Source: Desulfobacterium sp.
Lineage (GTDB): Bacteria > Desulfobacterota > Desulfobacteria > Desulfobacterales > Desulfobacteraceae
Assembly: GCA_030145245.1 (NCBI GenBank)
Contig: JAQYWC010000076.1
Span: 62,001-126,000, forward strand
DNA length: 64,000 nucleotides
Direction: 5' to 3'
Shown: positions 34,020 through 43,777 of the stretch, piece by piece
Layout of the letters: each line of letters opens with the position of its first letter
How positions within the stretch are numbered: position 1 is the stretch's first letter
Made by a program: the position numbers and the translations under genes
The notes under the pieces: generated by a model
Told to the model about the DNA's origin: nothing
The model's input: the letters and a program-made list of their open reading frames with translations, nothing else
Databases searched by the model: none

Positions 34020-34544
34020 GTGAAAAAGACAACTAAGACAGAGTTAAAAGAAAAATTGTCCAGGCTCCTGGAACGGGTAAAAAAGCTCCAGGGAGACCCC
34101 CATTATATAGCCCTTGGCATGGCGATAGGGGTGTTTGTGGCCATAACGCCCACCATTCCCTTTCATACGGTCATGGCCGTTGCACTGGCCTACCTGTTTA
34201 AGGCGAGCCGGCCGGCGGCCATCATCGGCGTGTGGGCGAGCAATCCCTTTACCGTGGTTTTTCTCTACATTGCCTGCTACAAGACCGGTTTGCTGCTATT
34301 TGGGCACACCCTTGGGGACGCAGATTCGGTCATGGAGCTAGTGCATGCAATGGAGAACGACATTCCCATGAAGGAGCAACTGCATCTTTTTGTAGAGTTC
34401 TTTCACACCAAGCTGAAGCTCTTTTTTGCCATGAACGTCGGTGGGGTCGTCCTCGGCATTCCCGGCGGCATCGTCGCCTATGTCGTGACAAAAAATTTCA
34501 TTAAGAAACTCAAAAACCAGAAAAAAAAACGACCTAAGAAATAA
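34020..34544 (+). CDS. DUF2062 small membrane protein
   Basis: 174 residues with a basic N-terminus, a characteristic ALGMAIGVFVAITPTIPFHT first hydrophobic segment, two or three further helices and a strongly basic lysine-rich tail. The pattern fits DUF2062, whose function is unestablished. The start is GTG 34020, with AGAGAAG close upstream. It ends eight bases before rsmA, so it is probably co-transcribed. Confidence 0.82.
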   Translation: MKKTTKTELKEKLSRLLERVKKLQGDPHYIALGMAIGVFVAITPTIPFHTVMAVALAYLFKASRPAAIIGVWASNPFTVVFLYIACYKTGLLLFGHTLGDADSVMELVHAMENDIPMKEQLHLFVEFFHTKLKLFFAMNVGGVVLGIPGGIVAYVVTKNFIKKLKNQKKKRPKK

Positions 34545-34552
34545 GAGGCCCT

Positions 34553-35431
34553 ATGACCTACCCCGGAACATTGTTAAAAAGACAGCAGCTCATGGCAAAA
34601 AAAGAGCTGGGACAGAACTTTCTTTCAGACCCCAATGCTGCTGAAAAGATCGTAAACAAGGCAGCCATCTCAGACACGGATCTGGTGCTTGAGATCGGTC
34701 CGGGACTGGGCGCCCTCACCGTCCATGCCGCAAGGCAGGCGAAAAGGGTGGTGGCCGTTGAAAAGGACACGCGCCTTGCAGGCCTTCTCACCGGAGAACT
34801 CGACCTGGCCGGCATCGACAATGTGGAACTGATCAACAACGATGTCCTCAAGCAGGACCTTGAAACCATTGCCAATGGCGAAAAAATGGTGGTGATCGGC
34901 AACCTTCCCTACAACATCTCCTCCCAGGTGCTTTTCAAGCTGGTGGAGAACCGCCACCTTGTCAAGCGGGCCATTCTCATGTTCCAAAAGGAGCTGGCCC
35001 AGCGGATAGCGGCCCCCCCCGGTGGCAGGGACTACGGCCGGCTGTCGGCCGTGCTTCAGTATTGTTCAACGGTCAAAACCGTTTCAGACGTGCCGGCCCA
35101 CCTGTTTTTTCCCAAGCCTGCCGTGGACTCCAGGGTGATCGAGGTTACCTTTTTAGAAGAGACCCGGTTTTCAGGCGAAAAAGAGCGGTTCCTGTTTAAG
35201 GTGATCAAGGCCGCATTTTCAAAAAGAAGAAAGACCCTGAGGAATTCACTTGCCGGAAGCGAGCTTGGCATCGATACGACCCAAACGCGCACCGCCCTGG
35301 AGAATGCGGGGATAGATCCGGTCAGAAGGGCGGAGACCCTTGGTGTGGAAGAGTATACAGCCCTGACAGAGGCGCTGTGGACCATGTGCCGGGAGGGAGA
35401 GGATGAACAGCACGCGGATCAAGATAGATGA
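34553..35431 (+). CDS. rsmA: 16S rRNA (adenine-N6,N6) dimethyltransferase RsmA/KsgA
   Basis: Methylates two adjacent adenines near the 3' end of 16S rRNA during small-subunit maturation. Length is 292 residues. SAM-binding motif VLEIGPGLGALT, the catalytic NLPYNIS, and the N-terminal LGQNFLSDP are intact. The C-terminal KsgA subdomain has FSKRRKTLRNSL. Its last 29 bases overlap the start of the HD-GYP gene. Confidence 0.95.
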   Translation: MTYPGTLLKRQQLMAKKELGQNFLSDPNAAEKIVNKAAISDTDLVLEIGPGLGALTVHAARQAKRVVAVEKDTRLAGLLTGELDLAGIDNVELINNDVLKQDLETIANGEKMVVIGNLPYNISSQVLFKLVENRHLVKRAILMFQKELAQRIAAPPGGRDYGRLSAVLQYCSTVKTVSDVPAHLFFPKPAVDSRVIEVTFLEETRFSGEKERFLFKVIKAAFSKRRKTLRNSLAGSELGIDTTQTRTALENAGIDPVRRAETLGVEEYTALTEALWTMCREGEDEQHADQDR

Positions 35432-36806
35432 CCTGATCGGAATCGTCAAGCAGGGCGGCAAGATAAAAACCGGGGTAGATGTCTACGACGACCAGCAGGT
35501 GCTCCTGCTGGAGAGGGACGTGCTCATTGAAAACGTGAGAACCCTTGAGCTCCTCCAGGAGAAGGGCATCAACACCCTGACCCTGGATGCCGGCGGCCAG
35601 AGCGGCGGCATCTGGGACGCCCAGGGAAACCAGGTCAGCATCAGCAAAAACGGTGCCATCGGCATCGAGACAAAGGCCGGGACAAAACCCGCTCCCGGCG
35701 CAGGATTAGGGGCCATTGAGAAACGCCTCCAGGAGATCGAGGAGCTCAAAACCATCGCCGCGGAGAAATATGACCACGCCAAGGCGAACATCAAGCGGGT
35801 CCTCGGCCAGATCCGGGAGACCGGGGGCGAGTTTGACTACGACGAGGTGGAAACCCATGTGTCGGAGCTTGTGGAATTTCTCACGGTCACGGAGAACCCC
35901 TTTTCATACCTGACCAAGGAGATATTCACCTATGACGACTATCTCTACAACCACTCGGTCAACGTATGCGCCATTGGCACGGCCGTGGTCAACCGGTTCA
36001 ACAGCAACTTCAGCGCCGTGATCAACGACCATCTCAATGCCGGGGCTCCGGGCACCTACGATCCCTTTGTCAAGAAAAACGGCATCGAAAAGAACTCCTA
36101 CAAGTGCTATCACATGGACGAGATCCAGGAGATCTCCATGGGATTTTTCCTCCACGATATCGGCAAGGTGATGGTCCCGGACGAGGTGCTCAACAAATCG
36201 GGCAGGCTCACAAAAAAAGAATTTGATCTGGTCAAGCGCCACTCCCATCAGTTTGGCGCCGAACTCCTTGAAAAAAACCGGCTCAAGAACGCCTTTATCC
36301 GGAATATCGTCAAGTACCACCACGCCCCCCTCTATGAAGGAGAAGAGCGGGGCTATCCTGTGGAGCGCCATCCCAGCGATATTCCCATCTATGTCAAGAT
36401 CGGCAAGCTTGCCGACATCTACGACGCCATGACCTCCAAGCGCTGCTACAAGGAAGCGTTCAACCAGATCAGCGTGGTGACCGACATCTTCAGGCAGTAC
36501 GCCAAAAAGGATACCATGCTCCAGTACGTGCTCCACGCCTTTGTGAAGAGCATCGGCATCTATCCCCCGGGCAGCATCGTCTATCTCCGGAACGGGCAGA
36601 TGGCCTATGTGCTTGAAAGCTCAGGCCCCCTGGCGATCCCCTTTACCAACACCAACGGGGAAACCCTGGAAGAGAAGCCGGACCCCATGGACATGGGCGA
36701 CCGCACCGTCAAAGACAAGTTCAGGATTGACAACAGGAGAAGCATCAAGACCCCCCTGGAGGTGTACAACCTGCTGCCTTCCTATCTACAACCGAAAACA
36801 ACTTAA
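35403..36806 (+). CDS. HD-GYP-domain protein (putative cyclic-di-GMP phosphodiesterase)
   Basis: 467 residues. A variable N-terminal domain (1-160) is followed by an HD-GYP domain with HDIGK (251-255), H280/H282, HH306-307 and GYP (317-319). The usual HHExxxGxGYP block is HHAPLYEGEERGYP here: it keeps GYP but has lost the canonical glutamate after HH and has extra residues. Hydrolysis of c-di-GMP is the family activity; this variant may be altered. A C-terminal segment of about 90 residues follows. It is translationally linked to rsmA by a 29-base overlap. Confidence 0.85.
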   Translation: MNSTRIKIDDLIGIVKQGGKIKTGVDVYDDQQVLLLERDVLIENVRTLELLQEKGINTLTLDAGGQSGGIWDAQGNQVSISKNGAIGIETKAGTKPAPGAGLGAIEKRLQEIEELKTIAAEKYDHAKANIKRVLGQIRETGGEFDYDEVETHVSELVEFLTVTENPFSYLTKEIFTYDDYLYNHSVNVCAIGTAVVNRFNSNFSAVINDHLNAGAPGTYDPFVKKNGIEKNSYKCYHMDEIQEISMGFFLHDIGKVMVPDEVLNKSGRLTKKEFDLVKRHSHQFGAELLEKNRLKNAFIRNIVKYHHAPLYEGEERGYPVERHPSDIPIYVKIGKLADIYDAMTSKRCYKEAFNQISVVTDIFRQYAKKDTMLQYVLHAFVKSIGIYPPGSIVYLRNGQMAYVLESSGPLAIPFTNTNGETLEEKPDPMDMGDRTVKDKFRIDNRRSIKTPLEVYNLLPSYLQPKTT

Positions 36807-36824
36807 ACCCCAAGAGGATATTCC

Positions 36825-38051
36825 ATGATACGAGTAAATGAACACTATGATAAACTACAGGCCTCCTACCTCTTCTCCGACATTGCCAAACGGGTGACCA
36901 CCCACCAGGAGACCCATCCTGAGGCGGATATCATACGACTTGGGATCGGAGATGTGACCCGGGCACTGCCCGGGGCATGCATCCGGGCATTCCACCAGGG
37001 TGTCGACGAAATGGCCGACGACGCAAGCTTTCGCGGCTACGGCCCGGAGCAGGGGTATGATTTCCTCCGGGAAGCCATCGCCAGGGAGGACTTCCAGACC
37101 AGGGGCGCCGACATCGCTCCAGACGAAATTTTTGTAAGCGACGGCGCCAAATGCGACACAGCCAACTTCCAGGAGCTGTTCAGCAGCGACATCAAGATCG
37201 CCATCCCCGATCCTGTCTACCCGGTTTACCTGGACACCAACGTCATGGCGGGCCGGACAGGCACCTTTGACAGCGGCAGGTACCAGGGGATCTGCTACAT
37301 GGATTGCACCAAGGAGAACAACTTCATCCCGGAGCTGCCCAAGGAGCCCGTGGACCTGATCTACCTCTGCTTTCCCAACAATCCCACGGGAACCACCATC
37401 ACAAAACCCGAGCTCAAGCGCTGGGTGGATTATGCCAAAGAGACAAACGCCCTGATCCTGTTCGATGCCGCCTATGAAGCCTTTATCCGGGACGACGACC
37501 TTCCCCGCTCCATCTATGAGATCGAAGGGGCAAAAGAGGTGGCCGTGGAGTTCAGAAGCTATTCAAAGACAGCCGGGTTCACCGGCACACGGTGCGCCTA
37601 CACCGTTGTACCCAAGGCGTGCCGGGTGTTTGACCAAAAGGGCAACCCCACCCCCCTCCACCCCTTGTGGAACCGGCGCCAGTGCACCAAGTTCAACGGC
37701 GTCTCCTACCCGGTCCAGAAGGCGGCCGAGGCGGTCTACTCCCCAGAGGGAAAGGCCCAGGTCAGGGAGCTTGCCGACTACTACCTTGGGAACGCAAAGA
37801 TCATCAGAACCGCCATGGACACCCTGGGGTTTGCCTGTGTGGGCGGTGAAAACTCCCCCTACATCTGGATCGACGGCAACGGCCGGGACTCATGGGAGTT
37901 CTTTGATCTTCTCCTCAACAAGGCCGGGGTGGTCTGCACCCCCGGCGCAGGCTTTGGCCGCTGCGGCCAGGGCTATATACGAATCAGCGCATTCAACAGC
38001 TTAGAAAACGTTGAAACCGCCATGACCAGAATGAAAGAAGCGATAAAATGA
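36825..38051 (+). CDS. dapL: LL-diaminopimelate aminotransferase DapL
   Basis: Fold-type I PLP enzyme of 408 residues that converts tetrahydrodipicolinate directly to LL-diaminopimelate for lysine and peptidoglycan. PLP lysine K248 lies in [13 protein letters not shown]. The family start ([20 protein letters not shown]-like) and CFPNNPTGT are present. It bypasses the succinylase or acetylase routes. GAGGA precedes ATG 36825. Its stop overlaps moeA by four bases (ATGA). Confidence 0.95.
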   Translation: MIRVNEHYDKLQASYLFSDIAKRVTTHQETHPEADIIRLGIGDVTRALPGACIRAFHQGVDEMADDASFRGYGPEQGYDFLREAIAREDFQTRGADIAPDEIFVSDGAKCDTANFQELFSSDIKIAIPDPVYPVYLDTNVMAGRTGTFDSGRYQGICYMDCTKENNFIPELPKEPVDLIYLCFPNNPTGTTITKPELKRWVDYAKETNALILFDAAYEAFIRDDDLPRSIYEIEGAKEVAVEFRSYSKTAGFTGTRCAYTVVPKACRVFDQKGNPTPLHPLWNRRQCTKFNGVSYPVQKAAEAVYSPEGKAQVRELADYYLGNAKIIRTAMDTLGFACVGGENSPYIWIDGNGRDSWEFFDLLLNKAGVVCTPGAGFGRCGQGYIRISAFNSLENVETAMTRMKEAIK

Positions 38052-39277
38052 ACCACTTTTTCAAGGTAAAGAGCCTGGGCCAGGTGATGGACCTGGTCCC
38101 CACCTTCCCAGAGGTTGAGACCCGGGAGGTGCCCATTGCCGGGGCCACCTCCCGGATCCTGGCCCGGGATATCAGCTCCATCCAGGATCTGCCCGGTTTC
38201 AGGCGGTCCACCATGGACGGCTATGCCGTGGTGTCAAGCACAACCTTTGGGGCGTCGGAATCCAATCCGGCCTGGCTCACCCTGGCACCGTCCATTGCCA
38301 TGGGCGAGGTGCCCGGCTTCACCCTTGTTCCGGGCCAGGCAGCCCGGATATCCACCGGGGGCATGCTGCCCGGGGGGGCTGACAGCGTGGTGATGATCGA
38401 ATACGCCGAGGCCGTGGACGACACGGCCATCGAGGTGTACAAGAGCGTTGCCCCGCTCCAGCACGTCATCGACAGTTCAGAGGATTTCAAGAAAGATGAG
38501 ATGGTCCTGACCCGGGGCACCCGGGTTCGGCCCCAGGAGGCAGGCCTTGCCGCCGCCCTTGGCCTGGACCGGCTCCAGGTGTTCAAACGCCCCAGGGTGG
38601 CCATCATCTCCACCGGGGACGAGGTGGTTCCCGTGACCGAGGCACCGGGACCGGGCAAGATCCGGGACATCAACTCCTACACCCTGGCGGGCCTTGTCTC
38701 GGAAGCCGGGGCCGTGCCCTGTTCCTACGGCATTGTCAAGGACGACGAGGACCAGCTGTTCGAGACCTGCCAGAAAGCCGTGACCGAGTGCGACATGGTC
38801 CTGATCTCCGGGGGCAGCTCCGTGGGGGTCAGGGACTTTACCGTGGATGTCCTCTCAAAGCTTGCCGACACCGAGCTATTGGCCCACGGCATCTCCATCA
38901 GTCCCGGCAAACCCACCATCCTGGCCAGATCCGGCAACAAACCCGTGTGGGGACTTCCCGGCCACGTGGTATCGGCCATGGTGGTTTTCCAGGTGGTGGT
39001 GCTTCCCTTTCTCAACAGGCTCCAGGGGCTTGCCAAGACTGAAGAACCACGCCTGACCATCCCGGCCACCCTTACCCGTAACATCGCATCGGCCCAGGGC
39101 AGAAGCGACTTCATCCGGGTCTCTCTTAAGAGGGACGACACGGGCCTTGTGGCCGAACCGGTTCTCGGCAAGTCCGGGCTCATCCGGACCATGGTCCTGG
39201 CCCACGGCCTGGTGGAGATTGGGGAGAATGTCGAGGGCCTGGAAAAGGGCACCCTGGTCGAAGTAATGCCCATCTGA
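38048..39277 (+). CDS. moeA: Molybdopterin molybdotransferase MoeA
   Basis: Inserts molybdate or tungstate into adenylated molybdopterin. Length is 409 residues, complete MoeA length, with domains I-IV. Recognisable are [45 protein letters not shown] and [12 protein letters not shown]. Coupled to dapL through an overlapping start. A second MoeA-like gene fused to another domain lies 132 bases downstream. Confidence 0.94.
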   Translation: MNHFFKVKSLGQVMDLVPTFPEVETREVPIAGATSRILARDISSIQDLPGFRRSTMDGYAVVSSTTFGASESNPAWLTLAPSIAMGEVPGFTLVPGQAARISTGGMLPGGADSVVMIEYAEAVDDTAIEVYKSVAPLQHVIDSSEDFKKDEMVLTRGTRVRPQEAGLAAALGLDRLQVFKRPRVAIISTGDEVVPVTEAPGPGKIRDINSYTLAGLVSEAGAVPCSYGIVKDDEDQLFETCQKAVTECDMVLISGGSSVGVRDFTVDVLSKLADTELLAHGISISPGKPTILARSGNKPVWGLPGHVVSAMVVFQVVVLPFLNRLQGLAKTEEPRLTIPATLTRNIASAQGRSDFIRVSLKRDDTGLVAEPVLGKSGLIRTMVLAHGLVEIGENVEGLEKGTLVEVMPI

Positions 39278-39295
39278 GCCGACCGCCTAACTGCC

Positions 39296-39365
39296 CGCAT
39301 ATGAATTGAGCCCGTCTTCTATTAACAGTAGCAAGGCGGGCCAACCCAGGTGCGAACAGCCATAA
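39296..39365 (+). repeat. 72-bp dispersed intergenic element, copy C
   Basis: It shares the CGCATAyrAATTG end block and the right block with copies A and B, but is two bases shorter and diverged in the middle. It lies in the 132-base gap between moeA and the MoeA-PBP fusion gene, and a GCGGG/CCCGC hairpin follows at 39374-39389. Position and orientation would make it part of the leader of the fusion gene. Confidence 0.65.
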
Positions 39366-39409
39366 CAACCCATGCGGGATCATGCCCGCCATTTATATCG
39401 AGATGCAAG

Positions 39410-41344
39410 ATGACCTCTAAACGAAACGTATACCTTGAGATGAAGAGCATCAACGAGGCAAGAGAAATCCTCTTTGACAGATTTCCGTCCCAGCCCTCCA
39501 TGCCCCTTGAAACCGTTGCAGCGGTGGACGCCGTGGGCCGGATCCTTGGGGAGCCTGCCATGGCAGCCCTCTCTTCCCCCAACTTCCATGCCTCCGCCAT
39601 GGACGGCATTGCCGTGGATGCCGCCACCACCTTTGGCGCCAGTGAAGAGACGCCCGTGGTCCTTAAACCCGGCACAAACGCCTTCTGGGTCAACACCGGC
39701 CATATGATGCCCCCGGACACCAACGCCGTCATCATGATCGAACACCTGAACATCATCGACGACCACACAGTGGAGATCGAGGCCCCGGTGTTTCCCTGGC
39801 AGAACGTCAGAAAGATGGGGGAGGATATCGTGGCCACCGAGCTTCTCTTTCCCAGGGGACACACCATCACCCCCTACTCCATAGGTGCCCTGATATCAGG
39901 CGGGGTGTTCGAAGTCACGGTCAGGAAACAGCCAAAGGTGCTGATCATCCCCACGGGAAACGAGCTCCGCCAGGTGGAAGAGATCCAGGCCAACGGCATG
40001 AAACCCGGGGAGGTGATCGACTCCAACTCCCATGTGCTCGGCGCCCTGTGCCAGGAGCGCGGCGCCACCTACGTTCGCCACCCCCTGTTGAAGGACAACC
40101 TTAAGACCATGACCGCGGCGGTCAAAGAGGCCACAGCCGCCGACTACGACATGATCCTCATCATCGGCGGATCCTCCGCAGGGTCGGAAGACTTTGCAAA
40201 GCCCATCATCTCTGCCCTGGGGGAGGTCTATCTCCACGGGGTGACCATGATGCCGGGCAAGCCCGTGATGTTCGGCAAGATCGAAGGAATTCCCGTGTTC
40301 GGCATCCCGGGCTATCCCGTGTCGGCCATTGTGGCGTTTGAACAGTTTGCAGGCCCCCTCCTCCTTGCCATGCAGGGACTTTACAAACCGGAACGGGAAA
40401 CGGCCATGGTCGCCCCCGGCCGGAAAATGACCTCCAAGCTCGGCCAGGAGGAGTTTGTCCGGGTAAAGATCGGGTCCGTGGACAAGGGGCTCATCGCCTC
40501 CCAGCTCCCCAGGGGATCCGGCAGCATCACCACCCTTACGGAAGCCGACGGCATCATACGGATTCCCGCCAACACCGAGGGGATCACCGAAGGAAAAGCG
40601 GTTGAGGCGGAACTGTTACGGCCCCTTTCCGCCATTGAGCAGACCGTTGTGATCACAGGGTCCCACGACAACACCCTGGACCTTCTGGCCGACCAGATCC
40701 GAAGGGGTTCCGGCACGGTGAGCATCTCCTCCAGCCACGTGGGCAGCATGGGCGGTCTCATGGCCATCAAGAAAGGGGCCTGCCACATGGCCGGATCCCA
40801 TCTTCTCGATCCTGAAGACGGCTCCTACAACATCTCCTACATCAAGCGCTACCTGCCCAATGAGAGCCTGTGGGTGGTGAATCTCGTCATGCGGGAGCAG
40901 GGACTCATCGTGCCCAAGGCAAACCCCAGGGGCATCCAGGGACTTGACGACCTGAAGCAAGGGGATCTTTCCTTCATCAACCGCCAGCCCGGCTCCGGCA
41001 CCCGGATACTCATGGATTACAAGATGGAGAGCCTAGGGATAAAGCCCCACGAAATCCAGGGCTATGCCAATGAAGAGTACACCCACATGTCGGTGGCCGT
41101 GGCCGTCCTCTCGGGCAGGGCAGACGCAGGCCTTGGCATCCATGCCGCGGCCAGGGCCCTGGATCTGGACTTCATCCCCATCGTCACCGAAGAGTACGAT
41201 CTGATCATCCCGGACCGTTTCTTCCACACGGAAAAGATCCAGACCCTGATCCAGACCATCAAAACCGAGGATTTCAAGGCCCGGGTCCAGGCCCTTGGGG
41301 GATACGGCACGGAGAAAACCGGAGAGATCCTCTTCAACTGCTGA
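39410..41344 (+). CDS. MoeA-like molybdotransferase fused to a periplasmic-binding-protein-like domain
   Basis: 644 residues. The first about 410 residues are a complete MoeA (ASAMDGIAVDA, MMPPDTNAVIMIE, IIPTGNEL, GGSSAGSEDF, MMPGKPVMFG). The last about 220 residues (VVITGSHDNTLDLLADQI onwards) form a PBP-like domain of the type also found in ModE-like and LysR-like ligand pockets; GSGTRILMDYK is a ligand-loop motif. There is no signal peptide, so the binding domain is cytoplasmic and may sense or supply molybdate/tungstate. ATG 39410 follows a weak ribosome site; upstream in-frame residues are not conserved-looking. Confidence 0.88.
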   Translation: MTSKRNVYLEMKSINEAREILFDRFPSQPSMPLETVAAVDAVGRILGEPAMAALSSPNFHASAMDGIAVDAATTFGASEETPVVLKPGTNAFWVNTGHMMPPDTNAVIMIEHLNIIDDHTVEIEAPVFPWQNVRKMGEDIVATELLFPRGHTITPYSIGALISGGVFEVTVRKQPKVLIIPTGNELRQVEEIQANGMKPGEVIDSNSHVLGALCQERGATYVRHPLLKDNLKTMTAAVKEATAADYDMILIIGGSSAGSEDFAKPIISALGEVYLHGVTMMPGKPVMFGKIEGIPVFGIPGYPVSAIVAFEQFAGPLLLAMQGLYKPERETAMVAPGRKMTSKLGQEEFVRVKIGSVDKGLIASQLPRGSGSITTLTEADGIIRIPANTEGITEGKAVEAELLRPLSAIEQTVVITGSHDNTLDLLADQIRRGSGTVSISSSHVGSMGGLMAIKKGACHMAGSHLLDPEDGSYNISYIKRYLPNESLWVVNLVMREQGLIVPKANPRGIQGLDDLKQGDLSFINRQPGSGTRILMDYKMESLGIKPHEIQGYANEEYTHMSVAVAVLSGRADAGLGIHAAARALDLDFIPIVTEEYDLIIPDRFFHTEKIQTLIQTIKTEDFKARVQALGGYGTEKTGEILFNC

Positions 41345-41378
41345 CATAAACGGCCGGGACAGGGGCAATGGAAAAACC

Positions 41379-41990
41379 TTATTTATAAAGAAACCGTGCG
41401 ATCATGTCCGCAAGGTTAAACAGCAACCGTTCCCGGTCGATCCTGTGGGTGGTGATCCGGCTTGTGTGAATCACCTCTTCACAGGCGCATAAAATCACAA
41501 AGGCTGCGGTGTCAAGATCCTTGACCCGCAGCCTCTCTTTCTGCCGTTCAAGAATCAAAACAACCTCCTTGCGCAGGCCCTCGTGTATGGCGTTGTGAAG
41601 GGCCTCAACATCCGGGTCGCTGTACCGCATGGCTGACACCTCCCGCTGGAAATCCGGGGAAAATTCGTGCTCCTTTAAAAGCGCCCCAAGCAGGGCTGCC
41701 ACCCTGTCGGTGTCGCCCTGGCCGTCCAGATCGCCCATCCCCCCCTCCAGGTCCCCCAGCTGTTTGTGGGAAATCCCCTGGTAAATCGCAAGAAACACGC
41801 TCTTCTTGTCCTTGAAGTAGGCGTAAAAACTGCCCGTGGCAACACCCGCCGCCCTTGCGATCTCCTTTGTGTTGGTTTTGTGAAACCCTTTTTCCGAAAA
41901 AAGACGCATGGCTGCGTCCATGATTTTCCCCTTGGTCTCGATCCCCCGCTTCTGGACGGGTTTCCTTGTCTTGTGCTGATCCGGCTCCAT
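41379..41990 (-). CDS. TetR-family transcriptional repressor
   Basis: 203 residues with an N-terminal TetR helix-turn-helix (IMDAAMRLFSEKGFHKTNTKEI, then GVATGSFYAYFKDKKS, about 20-65) and an all-helical ligand domain. Divergent from the MFS exporter, with three related operator-like palindromes in the 184-base gap. It very likely represses the exporter and itself; the inducer is unknown. Confidence 0.92.
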   Translation of the reverse strand: MEPDQHKTRKPVQKRGIETKGKIMDAAMRLFSEKGFHKTNTKEIARAAGVATGSFYAYFKDKKSVFLAIYQGISHKQLGDLEGGMGDLDGQGDTDRVAALLGALLKEHEFSPDFQREVSAMRYSDPDVEALHNAIHEGLRKEVVLILERQKERLRVKDLDTAAFVILCACEEVIHTSRITTHRIDRERLLFNLADMIARFLYK

Positions 41991-42059
41991 TAGACACTCC
42001 TGGGTGTAGTTGATTCGTTACAACGGTATACCACTGTCTGGTAAAGGATGTCAAAGAAC

Positions 42060-42135
42060 ATGAACCTAAGTTCACCTTTACCTTGACAACATGAACCATA
42101 GTTCATATCTCTACAAAAGATGAACTATAGTTCAC
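42060..42135. promoter_or_regulatory. Three TetR-type operator palindromes overlapping the MFS promoter
   Basis: ATGAACCTAAGTTCAC (42060-42075), ATGAACCATAGTTCAT (42091-42106) and ATGAACTATAGTTCAC (42120-42135) share the pattern ATGAAC-4-GTTCAy. Their spacing of 31 and 29 bases puts them on about the same helical face. A plus-strand promoter, TTGACA (42083-42088) and TATCTC (42106-42111) with a 17-base spacer, is covered by the middle site. Confidence 0.8.
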
Positions 42136-42174
42136 ATAACAGTCCGGCATCAACCCCTTACCAAGGAGATCCCC

Positions 42175-43662
42175 ATGAAACACGCCCGTTTTTTGCTTTC
42201 CCCGCCCCAATCCCCACCATCAAAATGGATGGTCCTGGCCGCTGTCTCCTCCGGGGCATTTCTCGCCTCCCTGGATGGCAGCATCGTCAACATCGCCCTT
42301 CCCACCCTGGTCAAAAGTCTTCACACGGAGTTTGCCTATGTCCAATGGGTGGTCCTGGCCTATCTTCTCACCGTGGTGTCCCTGATACTGCCCCTTGGCC
42401 GCCTGGGCGATACCCTGGGGAAAAAGGCCATCTACGGATGGGGATTCATGATCTTCACCCTGGGTTCGGGCCTCTGCGGCCGGGCCACCACCCTGACCGG
42501 CCTGGTGGCGTTCAGGGTGATCCAGGGGATCGGAGCCGCCATGGTGATGGCCCTTGGCTTTGCCATTGTCACTGAAGCCTTTCCCGCAAAAGAGAGGGGA
42601 CGGGCCATTGGCATCCTCTCCGCCCTTTGCGGTGTTGCCATTGCCCTGGGCCCGGTCATCGGAGGCGTGTTGATCGAGCGCTTCACCTGGCAGTGGATCT
42701 TTTGGGTCAATCTTCCCATGGGCATTGCCGGCTGCATCATGGTTTACCGGCATGTGCCGGCCACAGCGCCCTCCACGGGTGAGAGCGTTGATTTAAGGAC
42801 GGCCATGGCCCTCACCCTTGCCCTGGCCACCCTGCTGGCGGGATTGACCTGGGCCCAGAAATGGGGCGTTGCAAACCCTGTTGCCCTGGTTTTCGCAACC
42901 GGCTGCCTGGTCAGCGCCACCGGGTTTGTCCTTCTGGAAAAAAGGGCTGCCGCTCCCCTGATCGATCTCGCCCTGTTTGCCGACCGGCAATTTTCCATCA
43001 ACCTTGCCACAGGTGTCATCGTCTTTGTGACCTATGCAGGCGTCATTGTGCTTCTTCCCTTCTTCCTTGAAGCGGTGGCAGGCTTTTCCACGGCCAAAGC
43101 AGGACTTTTAATGACCACCATCCCGTTGATGCTCGGGCTGGTTTCACCGGTTTCAGGCGCTGCCGCCGACAAATTCGGATCCCGGCCCGTGACCCTGGCC
43201 GGGATGTGCCTGTTTCTTCTGGCCTATGGGTCAGCCGCCTTTCTCAACAGCCACACCCAGGTTCCGGGAATCGTCTGGCGTTTTATGATCCTGGGGTGCG
43301 CCATGGGGGTGTTCATGTCCCCCAACAACAGCGCCATCATGGGGGCGGTTCCCCCATCGCGGCTGGGCATTGCCTCGGGCATGCTCACCATGGCACGGAC
43401 CCTGGGGCAGATCCTGGGGGTCGCGGTTGTGGGTGCATTCTGGGCCCTGAGCACCTCCCTCCATTCAGGTAATACCGTGGGGATCAGTCCTGGCACAGCA
43501 ACAACGGCGGCAACGTTAGCAGGGTTCCACGACACCTTCATTCTCCTCTGTTTCCTGACCCTGGCCGGTATCTTCCTTGCCGCCCGGGAGGTTGTGAAGG
43601 ACCCACGAGACCCTGACCCAGGACTCACAACCAGTGATAACCGGCTGCTTCCCCCGGGCTGA
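42175..43662 (+). CDS. MFS exporter, DHA2 (EmrB/QacA) family
   Basis: Inner-membrane drug/proton antiporter of 495 residues with about 14 helices. Motif A GRLGDTLGKK follows TM2 and motif C (ALGPVIGGVL) lies in TM5. It has the family start (FLASLDGSIVNIALPTL) including the conserved aspartate of TM1. Controlled by the adjacent TetR gene. The substrate is unknown. It converges on the RND gene at 43778 with a 115-base gap in which I see nothing distinct. Confidence 0.92.
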   Translation: MKHARFLLSPPQSPPSKWMVLAAVSSGAFLASLDGSIVNIALPTLVKSLHTEFAYVQWVVLAYLLTVVSLILPLGRLGDTLGKKAIYGWGFMIFTLGSGLCGRATTLTGLVAFRVIQGIGAAMVMALGFAIVTEAFPAKERGRAIGILSALCGVAIALGPVIGGVLIERFTWQWIFWVNLPMGIAGCIMVYRHVPATAPSTGESVDLRTAMALTLALATLLAGLTWAQKWGVANPVALVFATGCLVSATGFVLLEKRAAAPLIDLALFADRQFSINLATGVIVFVTYAGVIVLLPFFLEAVAGFSTAKAGLLMTTIPLMLGLVSPVSGAAADKFGSRPVTLAGMCLFLLAYGSAAFLNSHTQVPGIVWRFMILGCAMGVFMSPNNSAIMGAVPPSRLGIASGMLTMARTLGQILGVAVVGAFWALSTSLHSGNTVGISPGTATTAATLAGFHDTFILLCFLTLAGIFLAAREVVKDPRDPDPGLTTSDNRLLPPG

Positions 43663-43777
43663 GCCCCTCCGGGACAGATCCCTTGTGATCAGAGAAACAA
43701 CCCGAACCCTGGTGGAAGTTGTCCGGACCAGCGCTGCCCAGCGCCGATCATCTCACCCACCAGGCAGGCGAAATCCA

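Noticed and set aside
39287-39365. Integron attC site (GCCTAAC at the left edge of element C)
   Set aside because: The matching GTTRRRY core and paired inner boxes are missing, the other two copies lack the left core, and there is no integrase or cassette array.
39278-39409. Molybdenum-cofactor riboswitch before the MoeA fusion
   Set aside because: Location is suggestive, but the sequence does not show the conserved Moco RNA core that I know, and the same element occurs near unrelated genes.
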